64,000 bases of DNA, from NCBI RefSeq assembly GCF_036032445.1, contig NZ_CP107932.1, forward strand, positions 5,458,501-5,522,500. The letters are read 5' to 3'. The notes under the pieces are model-generated. The model made no database searches and had not been told where the DNA came from. It was given only the letters and a program-made list of their open reading frames with translations. The translations under genes and the position numbers were made by a program. Shown here in pieces: positions 7,387 to 14,938 of this stretch (positions are counted from its first letter, which is position 1; every line of letters starts with the position of its first letter). This stretch comes from Nocardia sp. NBC_00416 (lineage in GTDB: Bacteria > Actinomycetota > Actinomycetes > Mycobacteriales > Mycobacteriaceae).

Positions 7387-7615
7387 GTCGCACCTCCCGG
7401 TGACGCCCGGCTCGCCACCGCGCAATCACACCGTCGATCTCGGCCTGCATGGCGGGGGTATCGGCGGTCGGCGCGTCGAGGGAGCGCAGGCCCTCCAGGC
7501 ACCGCTCGATTGCCGTGCGGTCGTAGCATTCGCTCTCGCGCCAGAGCCGCAGAGTAGCGGCCATGGCCTGGTTATGCGTGACCCTGGCGGGTAGGGCCGG
7601 TGACTCCTGGCGCAT
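7376..7615 (-). CDS. 79-aa small protein, paralogue of the one at 14.7 kb
   Basis: ATG 7615, 79 residues. It shares with the 87-aa protein at 14675-14938 the pattern HNQA.A....LW.....C.D...LER...G.R.LD..T and the end M/LQ.EIDGVIARWR. Function unknown; the Trp/Arg-rich helical sequence has no enzyme motif. It is the first gene of the minus-strand set and is divergent from the HTH/TPR regulator at 7747. The same divergent pairing is seen at the second locus, which supports a regulator-linked role. Confidence 0.7.
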   Translation of the reverse strand: MRQESPALPARVTHNQAMAATLRLWRESECYDRTAIERCLEGLRSLDAPTADTPAMQAEIDGVIARWRAGRHREVRRAG

Positions 7616-7705
7616 TGGAGACCTCGGAATGTTTGTTGGAGGTTGGCTTATTCAGCATCGCGAGGTCGTTGCAGTTGAAGGACTCACCGAGCCCGCACGG
7701 GACCC

Positions 7706-7720
7706 GTACTCTGGCAGTAC
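7706..7720. promoter_or_regulatory. Inverted repeat upstream of the HTH/TPR regulator
   Basis: GTACT-CTGGC-AGTAC, perfect 5-bp arms with a 5-bp spacer, 26 bp before the regulator start and inside the 131-bp divergent promoter region. A candidate operator for the regulator itself. The second HTH/TPR gene also has an inverted repeat with a 5-bp spacer in the same position (15054-15070), with different bases. Confidence 0.5.
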
Positions 7721-7746
7721 TTCAGCTGACGGGAGGGCACTGAGAG

Positions 7747-9069
7747 ATGACGATCGTCAAGTGGACCGGGTTCGAAGTCACCGCACTGCGTGCAGCGTTG
7801 CGGGACACACAGGATCAGTTCGTCGACCGGATCGGGTGCTCGGTTGAGGCCGTCAGCAAATGGGAGCGCAGGGGTGCGACCATCACCCTGGGTGCGAAGT
7901 ACTCCGAATGCATGGACACCGCGTACAGCAGACTCGACGACGAACAGCGGGCTCGATTCGATGCGGCGCTACGGAGTTCCGACGAACGCCATCAAATCAC
8001 TTGGGGCGCGTCGTCGGGAACGGGTAATACTGGAGTTGTACTTGAGGTACAGGAAGTCGACGACGTGAGACGACGCGATTTCGGAACCACCGTCATGGGA
8101 CTATCTGCCCTCGCTGCGAGCCCTGTCATGGGGGTGACCCATGTTCCGCTATCAGACGTGGTGAGCGGCGCCAGCGTGGCCCCCGAACTCGTCGACTACT
8201 TCCGCTCTCAGCTCGCAGGGCACTACACCGCGGACATGTACCTAGGGCCGCGCTACTTGATCCCCACCGTGCAGACACAGACGGAACTTATCGCCCATCT
8301 CGCTGGCACGGCCGATGCTCCCGTGCGGCGAGGCCTGCTCGAAACAGGGACTGCGTACGCAGCGCTCCTTGGATGGCTGTACCAGGATGCGGGGGACCGC
8401 TCAGAGTCGGGAAAGTGGCGCGACACCACGCTGTCACTCGCACACCGCAGCGGAGATTCACAGCTTGTCTCCTATGCGCTGTCCAACATGGCGATGCTCG
8501 CGCTGGACAACCGCGACGGTCGCGCTGTCATCGACTACGCGCGGGCCGCACTGGCAGCCGGGCCGAAGCTGTCCCCTAAGGTTCGCGTGATGGCGCTCCA
8601 GCACGAGGCGCAAGGCCACGCCATGCTCGGGGATCGGGTCACAGCGGATCGTTTGCTCGACGACGCCGCCTCTCTCATCGGCCGGATTGATGACGAGTAC
8701 CCATGGGGGAACTCTTGTCGCCGCACACCACACTATGTCGTGGTACAGCGGGCGACCTGCTACGGGCGCACCGGCAACGCGAGGGATGCGGTCGGCGCCG
8801 TCGCGCTGTGGGACGAAATCATGGACTCCATGCCTGAGTCTGCGCGCCGCGACAACGCGGTGTTCCGTGCTCGACAGTCGGCTGTCCTCGCCAGGGTGCC
8901 GGACCCTGAACGCGCTGTCTGGGCGGCAACAGAAGCGGCGGAGGCCATCAAAATTACTGGGTCAGCCAGGCTTCGCAGCGAGCTGAAGGGGTTAGCCGCT
9001 CACGCTCGCACGTGGGCGCATACGTCGGCGGGACGCGAGTTGCATGCTCTCGTAGGGTCCGTCGCATGA
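7747..9069 (+). CDS. HTH (XRE-type)/tetratricopeptide-like transcriptional regulator
   Basis: 440 aa. The N-terminus (residues 1-75) has a Cro/C1-like helix-turn-helix: TALRAALRDTQDQFVDRIGCSVEAVSKWER. From about residue 120 a helical repeat region follows (GWLYQDAGDRSESGKWRD, ALSNMAMLALDN, MALQHEAQGHAMLGDR), resembling the TPR-type sensor domains of actinobacterial regulators. GGGAGG lies about 10 bases upstream of ATG 7747. Its stop overlaps the pterin dehydratase start (ATGA). It is divergent from the small-protein operon, which it probably controls. A second regulator of the same plan is at 15.1-16.3 kb. Confidence 0.8.
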   Translation: MTIVKWTGFEVTALRAALRDTQDQFVDRIGCSVEAVSKWERRGATITLGAKYSECMDTAYSRLDDEQRARFDAALRSSDERHQITWGASSGTGNTGVVLEVQEVDDVRRRDFGTTVMGLSALAASPVMGVTHVPLSDVVSGASVAPELVDYFRSQLAGHYTADMYLGPRYLIPTVQTQTELIAHLAGTADAPVRRGLLETGTAYAALLGWLYQDAGDRSESGKWRDTTLSLAHRSGDSQLVSYALSNMAMLALDNRDGRAVIDYARAALAAGPKLSPKVRVMALQHEAQGHAMLGDRVTADRLLDDAASLIGRIDDEYPWGNSCRRTPHYVVVQRATCYGRTGNARDAVGAVALWDEIMDSMPESARRDNAVFRARQSAVLARVPDPERAVWAATEAAEAIKITGSARLRSELKGLAAHARTWAHTSAGRELHALVGSVA

Positions 9070-9392
9070 CCACTCTGCCCACGCCGCTGGATGACAGCGA
9101 GATAGCCAGCCGCCTTGAAGCACTCCCCGGGTGGGTGCGCGACGGTGACGAGATCACGCGCACTTTCTCCCACACCTACCACGAGTGCGTGCACCTGGCC
9201 GTATACGTCGCGGCGAAAGCCCGCGAGGTCGGTCACCATCCTGACATGATGATCACCTGGCAGCGGATCGAGTTCCGGATCACGACTCACGATGCCGGGC
9301 GGAAGTTGACCGGGCGGGACTTCGATCTCGCGCGGGATATCGACCGGATCGCGGAAGGCGCCGGCGCAACTACAACCGATGTGACGCCCTGA
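9066..9392 (+). CDS. 4a-hydroxytetrahydrobiopterin dehydratase
   Basis: 108 aa of the pterin-4a-carbinolamine dehydratase (PhhB/DCoH) family, which dehydrates 4a-hydroxytetrahydropterin so the cofactor can be recycled. Recognised by LEALPGWVRDGDEITRTFSHT and the catalytic GHHPDMMITWQRIEFRITTHDAGRKLT segment, with the family's paired His, His-Pro and Trp. It is translationally coupled by an ATGA overlap to the HTH/TPR regulator. In actinobacteria such genes often occur without a pterin-dependent hydroxylase, so the role here is uncertain. It is the last gene before the distal attachment repeat. Confidence 0.87.
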   Translation: MTTLPTPLDDSEIASRLEALPGWVRDGDEITRTFSHTYHECVHLAVYVAAKAREVGHHPDMMITWQRIEFRITTHDAGRKLTGRDFDLARDIDRIAEGAGATTTDVTP

Positions 9393-9636
9393 CGCAGTCC
9401 GGCTGCGGCGCGGCCCGATCCCGGGTCCGCGCCCGCCTTTGCAGAGCACAAACCGATCTTTCGGCACAGGAAGCTCTCACGGTGCGTGCCCTACCGAGTC
9501 GTACAGGCGATACCGTCCGCCCCTGCCCACATTTTGCCCACAACGCCACGTGATACCCGGTGATCTACATTGACCCGAATAACGTGTTTTTGCAGGTGAA
9601 AGTGGTTTAGGGGTTGCTACCAGGGGGGTAAGAAGA

Positions 9637-9662
9637 GTTCAAATCCCTCCGCCACCGCCACA
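9637..9662 (+). repeat. attR: 26-bp direct repeat, distal copy
   Basis: Identical to 3906-3931. It is a tRNA-Ser 3' fragment without the rest of the tRNA, preceded by unrelated AT-richer element DNA (9541-9636) and followed by a terminator that matches the position expected for the original host tRNA. Confidence 0.9.
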
Positions 9663-9697
9663 ACCCCTCATCCGACTTTTCGGGTGAGGGGTTTTTT
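9662..9697 (+). terminator. Displaced tRNA terminator beside attR
   Basis: AACCCCTCATCCGA / TCGGGTGAGGGG-type stem with a short loop and six T. It follows an incomplete tRNA fragment, so it is probably the host tRNA-Ser terminator separated from its gene by the insertion. Confidence 0.8.
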
Positions 9698-9813
9698 GCT
9701 GTCGGCATGCCGTCGCGTTCTCGGGAGTGGTGGGGCTCCGTCCCGCATCTCGCCCACCGTTCGGCGCGGGCTGGTTCATCCTCAACGAATGAGACCTCCG
9801 TCACAACCCGATG

Positions 9814-9837
9814 CTAATGGAACAAAAGTTCCATTAG
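9814..9837. promoter_or_regulatory. Perfect 10-bp inverted repeat upstream of the GDSL lipoprotein
   Basis: CTAATGGAAC-AAAA-GTTCCATTAG, ending 17 bp before the lipoprotein start. Symmetry and length are those of a TetR-type operator; as an RNA hairpin it would lie in the 5' leader. No regulator gene is adjacent. Confidence 0.55.
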
Positions 9838-9854
9838 GCCGGTTGGGTCTCGAT

Positions 9855-11111
9855 ATGAACATCAGAATGAAGCCACTGGCAGTCCTCGCCGCAGCCGTCG
9901 TCGCCGCCGGACTGGCAGCCGCGTGCTCACCCGCACCGGCCGAACCCGACCGGTCGGATGCGTGGACCACCGCGTGGTCGGTCCCCATGCAGCTCCCGAG
10001 TGAAGGTTTCGAACCGAACTGGGCCACCGACGGTTTCGCCGACCAGACGGTGCGGCAGGTGGTCCGGGTCGCCGACGGCGGCACCCAGGCCCGGATCACC
10101 CTGTCCAATCTCTACAGCCGGGACGAACTCCGGATCGCCGGCGGCACCATCGCGCGCACCGTTCACGGGGCGCAGGTGCAAGCGGATACGACCCGGCCGC
10201 TGCGGTTCGACGGCGCCGACTCAGTGACCGTCGCGCCGGGCGCGGAGGTCACCAGCGATGCCGCCGATCTGCGGCTGGCCCCATTCGAATCGGCCACGGT
10301 GACCTTGTATCTGGCCGAACGAACCGGGCCGGCGACCTTCCACGCCCAGGGCTATGCCAGCACCTACCGCGCTGCGGGCGACCATATCGCGGACCGCGAA
10401 GCGACCGCTTTCACCGAGGCGACGCATTCCTGGTACTACCTCTCGGACCTCGAAGTCTCCGGTGGTCCCGAAGATCCGGAGACGATCGTCGCGTTCGGCG
10501 ATTCGATCACCGACGGTTTCGGATCGGACAACGACGGCAACAATCGCTATCCCGACGCGCTCGCCGAACGACTCGCCGCGGACGGCACTCCGAGCACCGT
10601 GCTGAACGCCGGTATCGGCGGCAATATGTTCCTCAGCGATTCGAAGTGGTTCGGCGAGAGCGGATTGCGGCGTTTCGACCGTGATGTGCTCAGCAAACCG
10701 GGCGTGGACACGGTGATCGTTCTCGGCGGACTGAACGATATCGGCTTCTCCGAGGTCGATCTGCCGACCTACAAGCCCAATCCGGATGTATCGGCGGAAC
10801 AACTGATCGCGGGTTACCGCGACCTGATCGCCCGCGCGCACGACGCCGGGATCACCGTGGTCGGCGCGACGTTGTTACCGATGAAGGGCGCCGAGTACTA
10901 CACCGACACTTCCGCGGCGAAGATCCGGGCCGTCAACGATTGGATCCGGACCAGCGGTGCGTACGACGCCGTCGTCGATTTCAACGCGGTGATGGCCGAT
11001 CCCGCCGACCGGGAGCGGTTGAACGCGGCGTTCGATTCCGGCGACCACAAACACCCGAATGCCGCCGGGTACGCGGCGATGGCCGCCGCCGTCGATCAGC
11101 AAGCACTCTGA
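9855..11111 (+). CDS. SGNH/GDSL-family hydrolase, lipoprotein
   Basis: 418 aa. The N-terminus is a lipoprotein signal: Lys/Arg, a hydrophobic stretch and a lipobox LAAAC with the modified Cys around residue 26, so the enzyme is anchored outside the membrane. The catalytic GDSL block is IVAFGDSITDGFGS at about residue 212. Later blocks are GLNDIGF (SGNH block III) and the C-terminal DHKHPNAAGYAAMA with Asp and His. The N-terminal 180 residues form a beta-rich domain common in actinobacterial GDSL esterases. ATG 9855 puts the signal at the start; the second Met (9867) would also work. The substrate is probably an ester of cell-envelope or plant carbohydrate. Confidence 0.88.
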   Translation: MNIRMKPLAVLAAAVVAAGLAAACSPAPAEPDRSDAWTTAWSVPMQLPSEGFEPNWATDGFADQTVRQVVRVADGGTQARITLSNLYSRDELRIAGGTIARTVHGAQVQADTTRPLRFDGADSVTVAPGAEVTSDAADLRLAPFESATVTLYLAERTGPATFHAQGYASTYRAAGDHIADREATAFTEATHSWYYLSDLEVSGGPEDPETIVAFGDSITDGFGSDNDGNNRYPDALAERLAADGTPSTVLNAGIGGNMFLSDSKWFGESGLRRFDRDVLSKPGVDTVIVLGGLNDIGFSEVDLPTYKPNPDVSAEQLIAGYRDLIARAHDAGITVVGATLLPMKGAEYYTDTSAAKIRAVNDWIRTSGAYDAVVDFNAVMADPADRERLNAAFDSGDHKHPNAAGYAAMAAAVDQQAL

Positions 11112-11162
11112 CGAGCGCGACCTCGTGGGGAAATCCGGCCGAGTAGATCCGCCGCCACCGTA

Positions 11163-11200
11163 ATGAGCCCTCCATCTGTCGATGCAGGTGAAGGGCTCAT
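11163..11200. terminator. Hairpin between convergent genes
   Basis: ATGAGCCCT...AGGGCTCAT with an inner CACCTG-type pairing, in the gap between the GDSL gene (end 11111) and the convergent oxidoreductase (end 11244). Probably a shared bidirectional terminator. Confidence 0.65.
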
Positions 11201-11243
11201 TGCCGTGGCTCGGAGGGGTACCGCGGTTCGATTCGAATCGCGG

Positions 11244-12020
11244 TCACGCGCGTGTCGCCCGGGCCGCCGGAAAGCGTTCCAGATGCAGCGAACCCGTCGG
11301 ATTCACCCGCGGCATGGCGTGTATCGCGGCTTCGAGCATGGGCGGGGGGCCGCAGACGTAGACGGCTGCTCCCGGATCCGCGCGTCGCAGGAGGTCCTCG
11401 ATATCGGGGGCGCCGAATTCGTCGTCGGGGCGGATCACGGCGCCGGGCACCCGATCCAGGAACGGCATCGAATCCCGGGAGCGCCCGGTATAGATCAGAG
11501 TGCCGCGCCGGCTCGCTGCCTGCGCCATGGGCAGGATCGCGGTGATCCCCATGCCACCGGCGACGAACAGGTAGTCGGGGGCGTCGACGAAGGGGTAGGT
11601 GTGCCGGGGGCCGTGCACGCGAAGCGAATCGCCGCTGCGGAGATTCTCGTGGATCTCGATGGAACCGCCCTTGCCGTGCGGCATCAGCCGGACAGCGATC
11701 CGGTAGGACGACCGGTCGCGCGGGTCGCCGCACAACGAATACTGCCGCCGCCGACCGGAGGGGAGGAACACGTCCAGGTGGGCGCCGGGTAACCACGCGG
11801 GTAGCGGGTCGCCCTCGGGGTCCACCAGCACCACGCCGACTACGTCCACCGCTTCGCGTTGAATGGCGGCGACTACGAGACGGCGATTGAATCCGCTGTG
11901 TCCCAGCACTTTCGACTGCGGTAGCAGCGAGGCGGGGCGATGTGCGACGAAAATCGAACGGCAGACATCCACGGCTGTGCCGAACATCTGGAACCCCCGA
12001 ACCGGTACCTGGGTGCCCAT
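11244..12020 (-). CDS. PDR/VanB-type flavin reductase lacking the ferredoxin domain
   Basis: 258 aa. Flavin and pyridine nucleotide motifs of the phthalate dioxygenase reductase family are visible: RRQYSLCGDP (flavin binding, RxYS), GGMGITAILPMAQAA (nucleotide binding) and AAVYVCGPPPML. The sequence ends at LHLERFPAA, just where the family's C-terminal plant-type [2Fe-2S] domain (about 80 residues, CxxxxCxxC) should begin. It could pass electrons to a separate ferredoxin or act as an NAD(P)H:flavin oxidoreductase. ATG 12020 has GGGAGG six bases upstream. It is divergent from a TetR regulator with a palindrome between them. Confidence 0.8.
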   Translation of the reverse strand: MGTQVPVRGFQMFGTAVDVCRSIFVAHRPASLLPQSKVLGHSGFNRRLVVAAIQREAVDVVGVVLVDPEGDPLPAWLPGAHLDVFLPSGRRRQYSLCGDPRDRSSYRIAVRLMPHGKGGSIEIHENLRSGDSLRVHGPRHTYPFVDAPDYLFVAGGMGITAILPMAQAASRRGTLIYTGRSRDSMPFLDRVPGAVIRPDDEFGAPDIEDLLRRADPGAAVYVCGPPPMLEAAIHAMPRVNPTGSLHLERFPAARATRA

Positions 12021-12128
12021 CAGTTGCCTCCCGATAGTCGGGCCGGACGACGACGCACCAGATGGAAACAAGCGGCTGCTTGGCTGGTCTGCACCATTCG
12101 GCCAAAGTACACGGCAACATAATTAATA

Positions 12129-12146
12129 GCAATGTTGCAATATTGC
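12129..12146. promoter_or_regulatory. Palindromic operator between reductase and TetR gene
   Basis: GCAATGTTGCAATATTGC, an 18-bp palindrome with two mismatched positions centred on TTGCAA, 50 bp before the TetR start. It lies in an AT-rich stretch that contrasts with the surroundings and holds promoters in both directions. Likely bound by the adjacent TetR protein. Confidence 0.6.
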
Positions 12147-12196
12147 GAGTGCCCGATAGGTGTTTGCGCTCACGCAGTACTTGCTAGCGTTAACTC

Positions 12197-12802
12197 ATGT
12201 CCGCCGCGTATACGTCGTCACCCGGGCTGCAGGACGGTATCGAGGCTCGCATTCTGGACGCGGCGTTGATCAGATTCAGCGAGTTCGGCGTCAAGAAGAC
12301 GACCATCGAAGACATCGCCCGGCAGGCCGGTGTCGACCGCGTCACCATATATCGCCGCATCGGGTCCCGTGACGACGTGGTGCAGGCGGTGGTGAGCCGG
12401 GAGGTCGCCGCGGTCCTGACCGAGGTGGACGCCATCTCCACCCGGCACGACAGCCTCGCCGACCTCATCGCCGACATCTTCGTCATGGTGATCACGCGCT
12501 GGCGCGAACACCCGCTGGTCAAACGCATGCTCACGGTGGAACCGGAACGGATACTGGAGAAGCTCACCGTCGAGGGCGGCCCGGTCTTCGCGATGTCGGT
12601 GGCCGCCACGCACACCGCGCTGTGCCGCGCCGCCGATGCCGGCCTGCTGACCGAACCGGCCGATCTGCTCACCCGCGCGGAAGTGGCGTGCCGCGTGCTG
12701 CACTCGTTCATCCTGTGCCCCTCGGGCCTGGTGCCGCTGGAATCCGACGAACAACTCGACGAATTCGCCCGGGCCTACTTGGTTCCCATAGTCACCGGCT
12801 GA
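12197..12802 (+). CDS. TetR-family transcriptional regulator
   Basis: 201 aa. The N-terminal HTH reads ARILDAALIRFSEFGVKKTT then IEDIARQAGVDRVTIYRRIGSRDDVV, a canonical TetR DNA-binding domain at residues 16-62. The C-terminal ligand domain has no recognisable subfamily signature. It is divergent from the flavin reductase and probably represses it through the palindrome at 12129-12146. The inducing ligand is unknown. Confidence 0.9.
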   Translation: MSAAYTSSPGLQDGIEARILDAALIRFSEFGVKKTTIEDIARQAGVDRVTIYRRIGSRDDVVQAVVSREVAAVLTEVDAISTRHDSLADLIADIFVMVITRWREHPLVKRMLTVEPERILEKLTVEGGPVFAMSVAATHTALCRAADAGLLTEPADLLTRAEVACRVLHSFILCPSGLVPLESDEQLDEFARAYLVPIVTG

Positions 12803-12894
12803 GCCCGAATCCCCACGGCTCGAATATTTCGACTGTGCCGCCGCGCCGTAGATAGTGGACGCAGGGTGGCCTGAAAGGGTGTCATGCTCGCGGC

Positions 12895-13422
12895 ATGACC
12901 ACATCACCGCTGATCCGGCCCATTTCCGACCTGGCCAACGGCTACGGCAGCCTCAACGCGTTCGCGGCAGTCAAAGGACCGGGCGGAGCGCGCGCGTTCA
13001 TCGAATTCCTGCGCGAGGTGTTCGACGGCAGCGAGACCTCGCAGGCGCATGCGGTGGACACCGACGATCTGCTGATCCACGCGGAGGTGCGGATCGGGGA
13101 CTCGTGCCTGATGGTCGTGGACTCCAAACCCGACTGGGCGTTCACCCCGGCGCTGCTCCAGGTCAATGTCACCGACTGCGACGAGGTGCTGCGGCGCGCG
13201 TCGGCGCGCGGGGCGCGGATCATCACCGAGACGACCCCGTTCTACGGGAATACATCCCTCGCCCGATTCGTCGACCCGTGGAGCAATGTGTGGTGGCTGT
13301 TCGGGCCCGCGATCGAGGGCGCTCCGGAACCGTCCTGGGACCCTGAGGAAGCAACGGAAGAGTCGGAGATCCACGCGACGATCTGCGCGGCGATGCGTGA
13401 GCTGACCCCGCCGGCCGGCTGA
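12895..13422 (+). CDS. VOC-family (glyoxalase/PhnB-like) protein
   Basis: 175 aa. A single beta-alpha-beta-beta-beta module pair is visible: AFIEFLREVFDGSE, the strand HAEVRIGDSCLMVVDSKPDW, then LLQVNVTDCDEVLRRASARGARIITE and the end FVDPWSNVWWLFGP. This resembles PhnB-like and bleomycin-resistance-type VOC proteins. Metal ligands are not clear (an early His is present in HAEV). Role unknown; could be a lyase, isomerase or small-molecule binder. Transcribed alone, 90 bp after the TetR gene. Confidence 0.8.
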   Translation: MTTSPLIRPISDLANGYGSLNAFAAVKGPGGARAFIEFLREVFDGSETSQAHAVDTDDLLIHAEVRIGDSCLMVVDSKPDWAFTPALLQVNVTDCDEVLRRASARGARIITETTPFYGNTSLARFVDPWSNVWWLFGPAIEGAPEPSWDPEEATEESEIHATICAAMRELTPPAG

Positions 13423-13501
13423 TCGCCGGTCCGCGGCACTCGCTCGCCCGACGTCCGGCCCGTTCGTGAATCGCCCGGGCCGGACAGTGGGTACGGCAGT
13501 C

Positions 13502-14110
13502 CTACTGCAGGGCGACTCGGACGCCACCCGAGAGCATCGAATCGTGAAATTCGAGGGTCGCGGGTTGTGCGGCGGCGGGTATATCGAAGGCGATGATCAC
13601 TTCCATCGCGTTGCCGGGGTTGATATCGCCTCCCATGACGGAAGTGTCGTTGACGTTCACCTCGGCCATTGTGTCGTTGGTGAATTCGCGGCCCTGCGCG
13701 TCGATCAATTTCTGGTTCGACCCGAAATAGGACTGCGGCCGATCGCTGGTGTTGGTGACGGTGGTGTGTACGAGTACGTACTGACCTTGCGCCTCCTTCT
13801 GCAGATACGGGTTGGACCCCACCGTCTTCAGGCCCGTATCGACCTTCGTGACCACGAACTCGAATTTGCCGTCCCGGACCGGTGTTCCGGCCGCCGCGAT
13901 ATCGGAGTCCCCGGCCGCCGGGTCCCCGGCCGCGGCCGCACTGGTCGTCTTGTCGGAAGCGCTGTTGCTCACGACGGCGAGACAGCCACCGAATCCACAC
14001 AGCACGAGGACGCCCGCGAGAAGCAGCCACGGCCAGGTGGTCTTCTTCTTCGGGCGCTGAGGTGGGTGGGCGCCGTAGTGCTGCTGGGGTGGATAGGGCT
14101 GGTGGGTCAA
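13502..14110 (-). CDS. DUF4352 membrane-anchored protein
   Basis: 202 aa from TTG 14110, with AAGGGGA five bases upstream; an in-frame ATG at 14167 is less likely. The N-terminal 20 residues are Gln/Pro/His-rich, then KKK and one transmembrane helix (WPWLLLAGVLVLCGFGGCLA). An Ala-rich linker leads to an extracellular Ig-like DUF4352 domain: VRDGKFEFVVTKVDTG, VLVHTTVTNTSDRPQ, IAFDIPAAAQ. Domains of this type are common in actinobacterial surface proteins; the function is unknown. Confidence 0.83.
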   Translation of the reverse strand: MTHQPYPPQQHYGAHPPQRPKKKTTWPWLLLAGVLVLCGFGGCLAVVSNSASDKTTSAAAAGDPAAGDSDIAAAGTPVRDGKFEFVVTKVDTGLKTVGSNPYLQKEAQGQYVLVHTTVTNTSDRPQSYFGSNQKLIDAQGREFTNDTMAEVNVNDTSVMGGDINPGNAMEVIIAFDIPAAAQPATLEFHDSMLSGGVRVALQ

Positions 14111-14253
14111 GGTTTCCCCTTGCTCGGGTTGTCGGAGTGCGCAGCCTTCGTCCCGGTCCCTGTCCATACGCCCACATATGTGACGCGTTACATAGTTGCG
14201 ATCAGTAACTATTAATTCGGAGTCGTTCGGTAGCCCGGTGTTCCGTTTCGTGG

Positions 14254-14685
14254 CTACAGAATCGGCGGATGCAACCCTGAATCGAGCACTAGCGCACCTG
14301 CCCAAGGGCAACGGCCGTGACCCGCGATCAGGCGCTCCTGGATATCCACCAGTCCACGACAGTTTCCCGGGCAGCCGATCGCGTACGGCTGCCCGTTCGG
14401 TGATCCGCCGCGGCGCAGGACGATCCGCAGTTGCCGGGTGGTGATGTACGGCGCGCAGCCGCAGGCCAGCGGCAGATCCCGCACCCGCATATCCACCCAT
14501 GGGCACGGGCCGGTGACATTGCGTGGATGAACGGCGATGCGGCCGTCGACGATATCCGCGCCGAGCAGGCAATGCTCGGACTCGGGGCAGCGGCAGCGGA
14601 CCGGCCGGCCCTCCTCCCGGGCGACTCCTGCAAGCATTGCACCGGTGATCCACGGCCCGCAGCCGCACCTGGGGTCAACGGTCAT
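14254..14685 (-). CDS. Cysteine-rich protein with two tandem zinc-ribbon-like repeats
   Basis: 143 aa, 14 Cys. Two repeats of about 55 residues are visible. Repeat 1 (residues 7-63) runs from CGCGPWIT through CRCPESEHC to PCPW. Repeat 2 (75-128) runs from CGCAPYIT through CPGNC to RCPW. Each has CGC, two further Cys, a DI..R/E.IA.H segment and a final CPW. The spacing suggests a metal-binding module. The gene overlaps the preceding small gene by 11 bp (14675-14685), so the two are co-translated. I do not recognise a named family. Confidence 0.7.
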   Translation of the reverse strand: MTVDPRCGCGPWITGAMLAGVAREEGRPVRCRCPESEHCLLGADIVDGRIAVHPRNVTGPCPWVDMRVRDLPLACGCAPYITTRQLRIVLRRGGSPNGQPYAIGCPGNCRGLVDIQERLIAGHGRCPWAGALVLDSGLHPPIL

Positions 14686-14938
14686 GGCGGGGCTCGGCGT
14701 GTGCGCGACGCCAGCGGGCGATGACGCCGTCGATCTCGCGCTGCAATCCGCCGTCGTCGAAGACTTCTCTGTCGTACGAATATTCCGTGGCGGTATCCAG
14801 GGCCCGTATACCAGCGGCCACCCGTTCCAGAAGTGGGATATCAGTACACCGGTCGTCCTGCCAGAGGCCCCGGGCCGACGCGATGGCCTGGTTGTGGATA
14901 GGTCCTCTGACGGGGAGCGGTCGTTGCTCCTCGTGCAT
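14675..14938 (-). CDS. 87-aa small protein, paralogue of the one at 7.4 kb
   Basis: Shares HNQA.A....LW.....C.D...LER...GIRALD..T and LQREIDGVIARWRR with the 79-aa protein at 7376-7615. Begins at ATG 14938; a GAGG is present upstream. Function unknown. First gene of the minus-strand pair, divergent from an HTH/TPR regulator exactly as its paralogue is. The following gene overlaps its end by 11 bp in both loci. Confidence 0.72.
   Translation of the reverse strand: MHEEQRPLPVRGPIHNQAIASARGLWQDDRCTDIPLLERVAAGIRALDTATEYSYDREVFDDGGLQREIDGVIARWRRAHAEPRHDR

Larger units (their letters stand above)
3906..9662. mobile_element. Integrated element in tRNA-Ser(CGA), about 5.76 kb
   Basis: The element is bounded by the 26-bp direct repeat 3906-3931 / 9637-9662, which is the 3' end of tRNA-Ser. 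A tyrosine integrase gene sits next to the tRNA and reads towards it, the usual arrangement for tRNA-borne islands. Cargo: pentapeptide-repeat protein, HExxH protein, a 48-aa peptide, three small proteins, an HTH/TPR regulator and a pterin carbinolamine dehydratase. No replication, relaxase, coat or excisionase gene is visible. With its integrase lacking the N-terminal arm domain, the element is probably fixed or needs help to move. Confidence 0.85.

Noticed and set aside
9541..9636. Second tRNA gene at attR
   Set aside because: Only the 3' tRNA fragment is present; no acceptor 5' arm, D-arm or anticodon precedes it.
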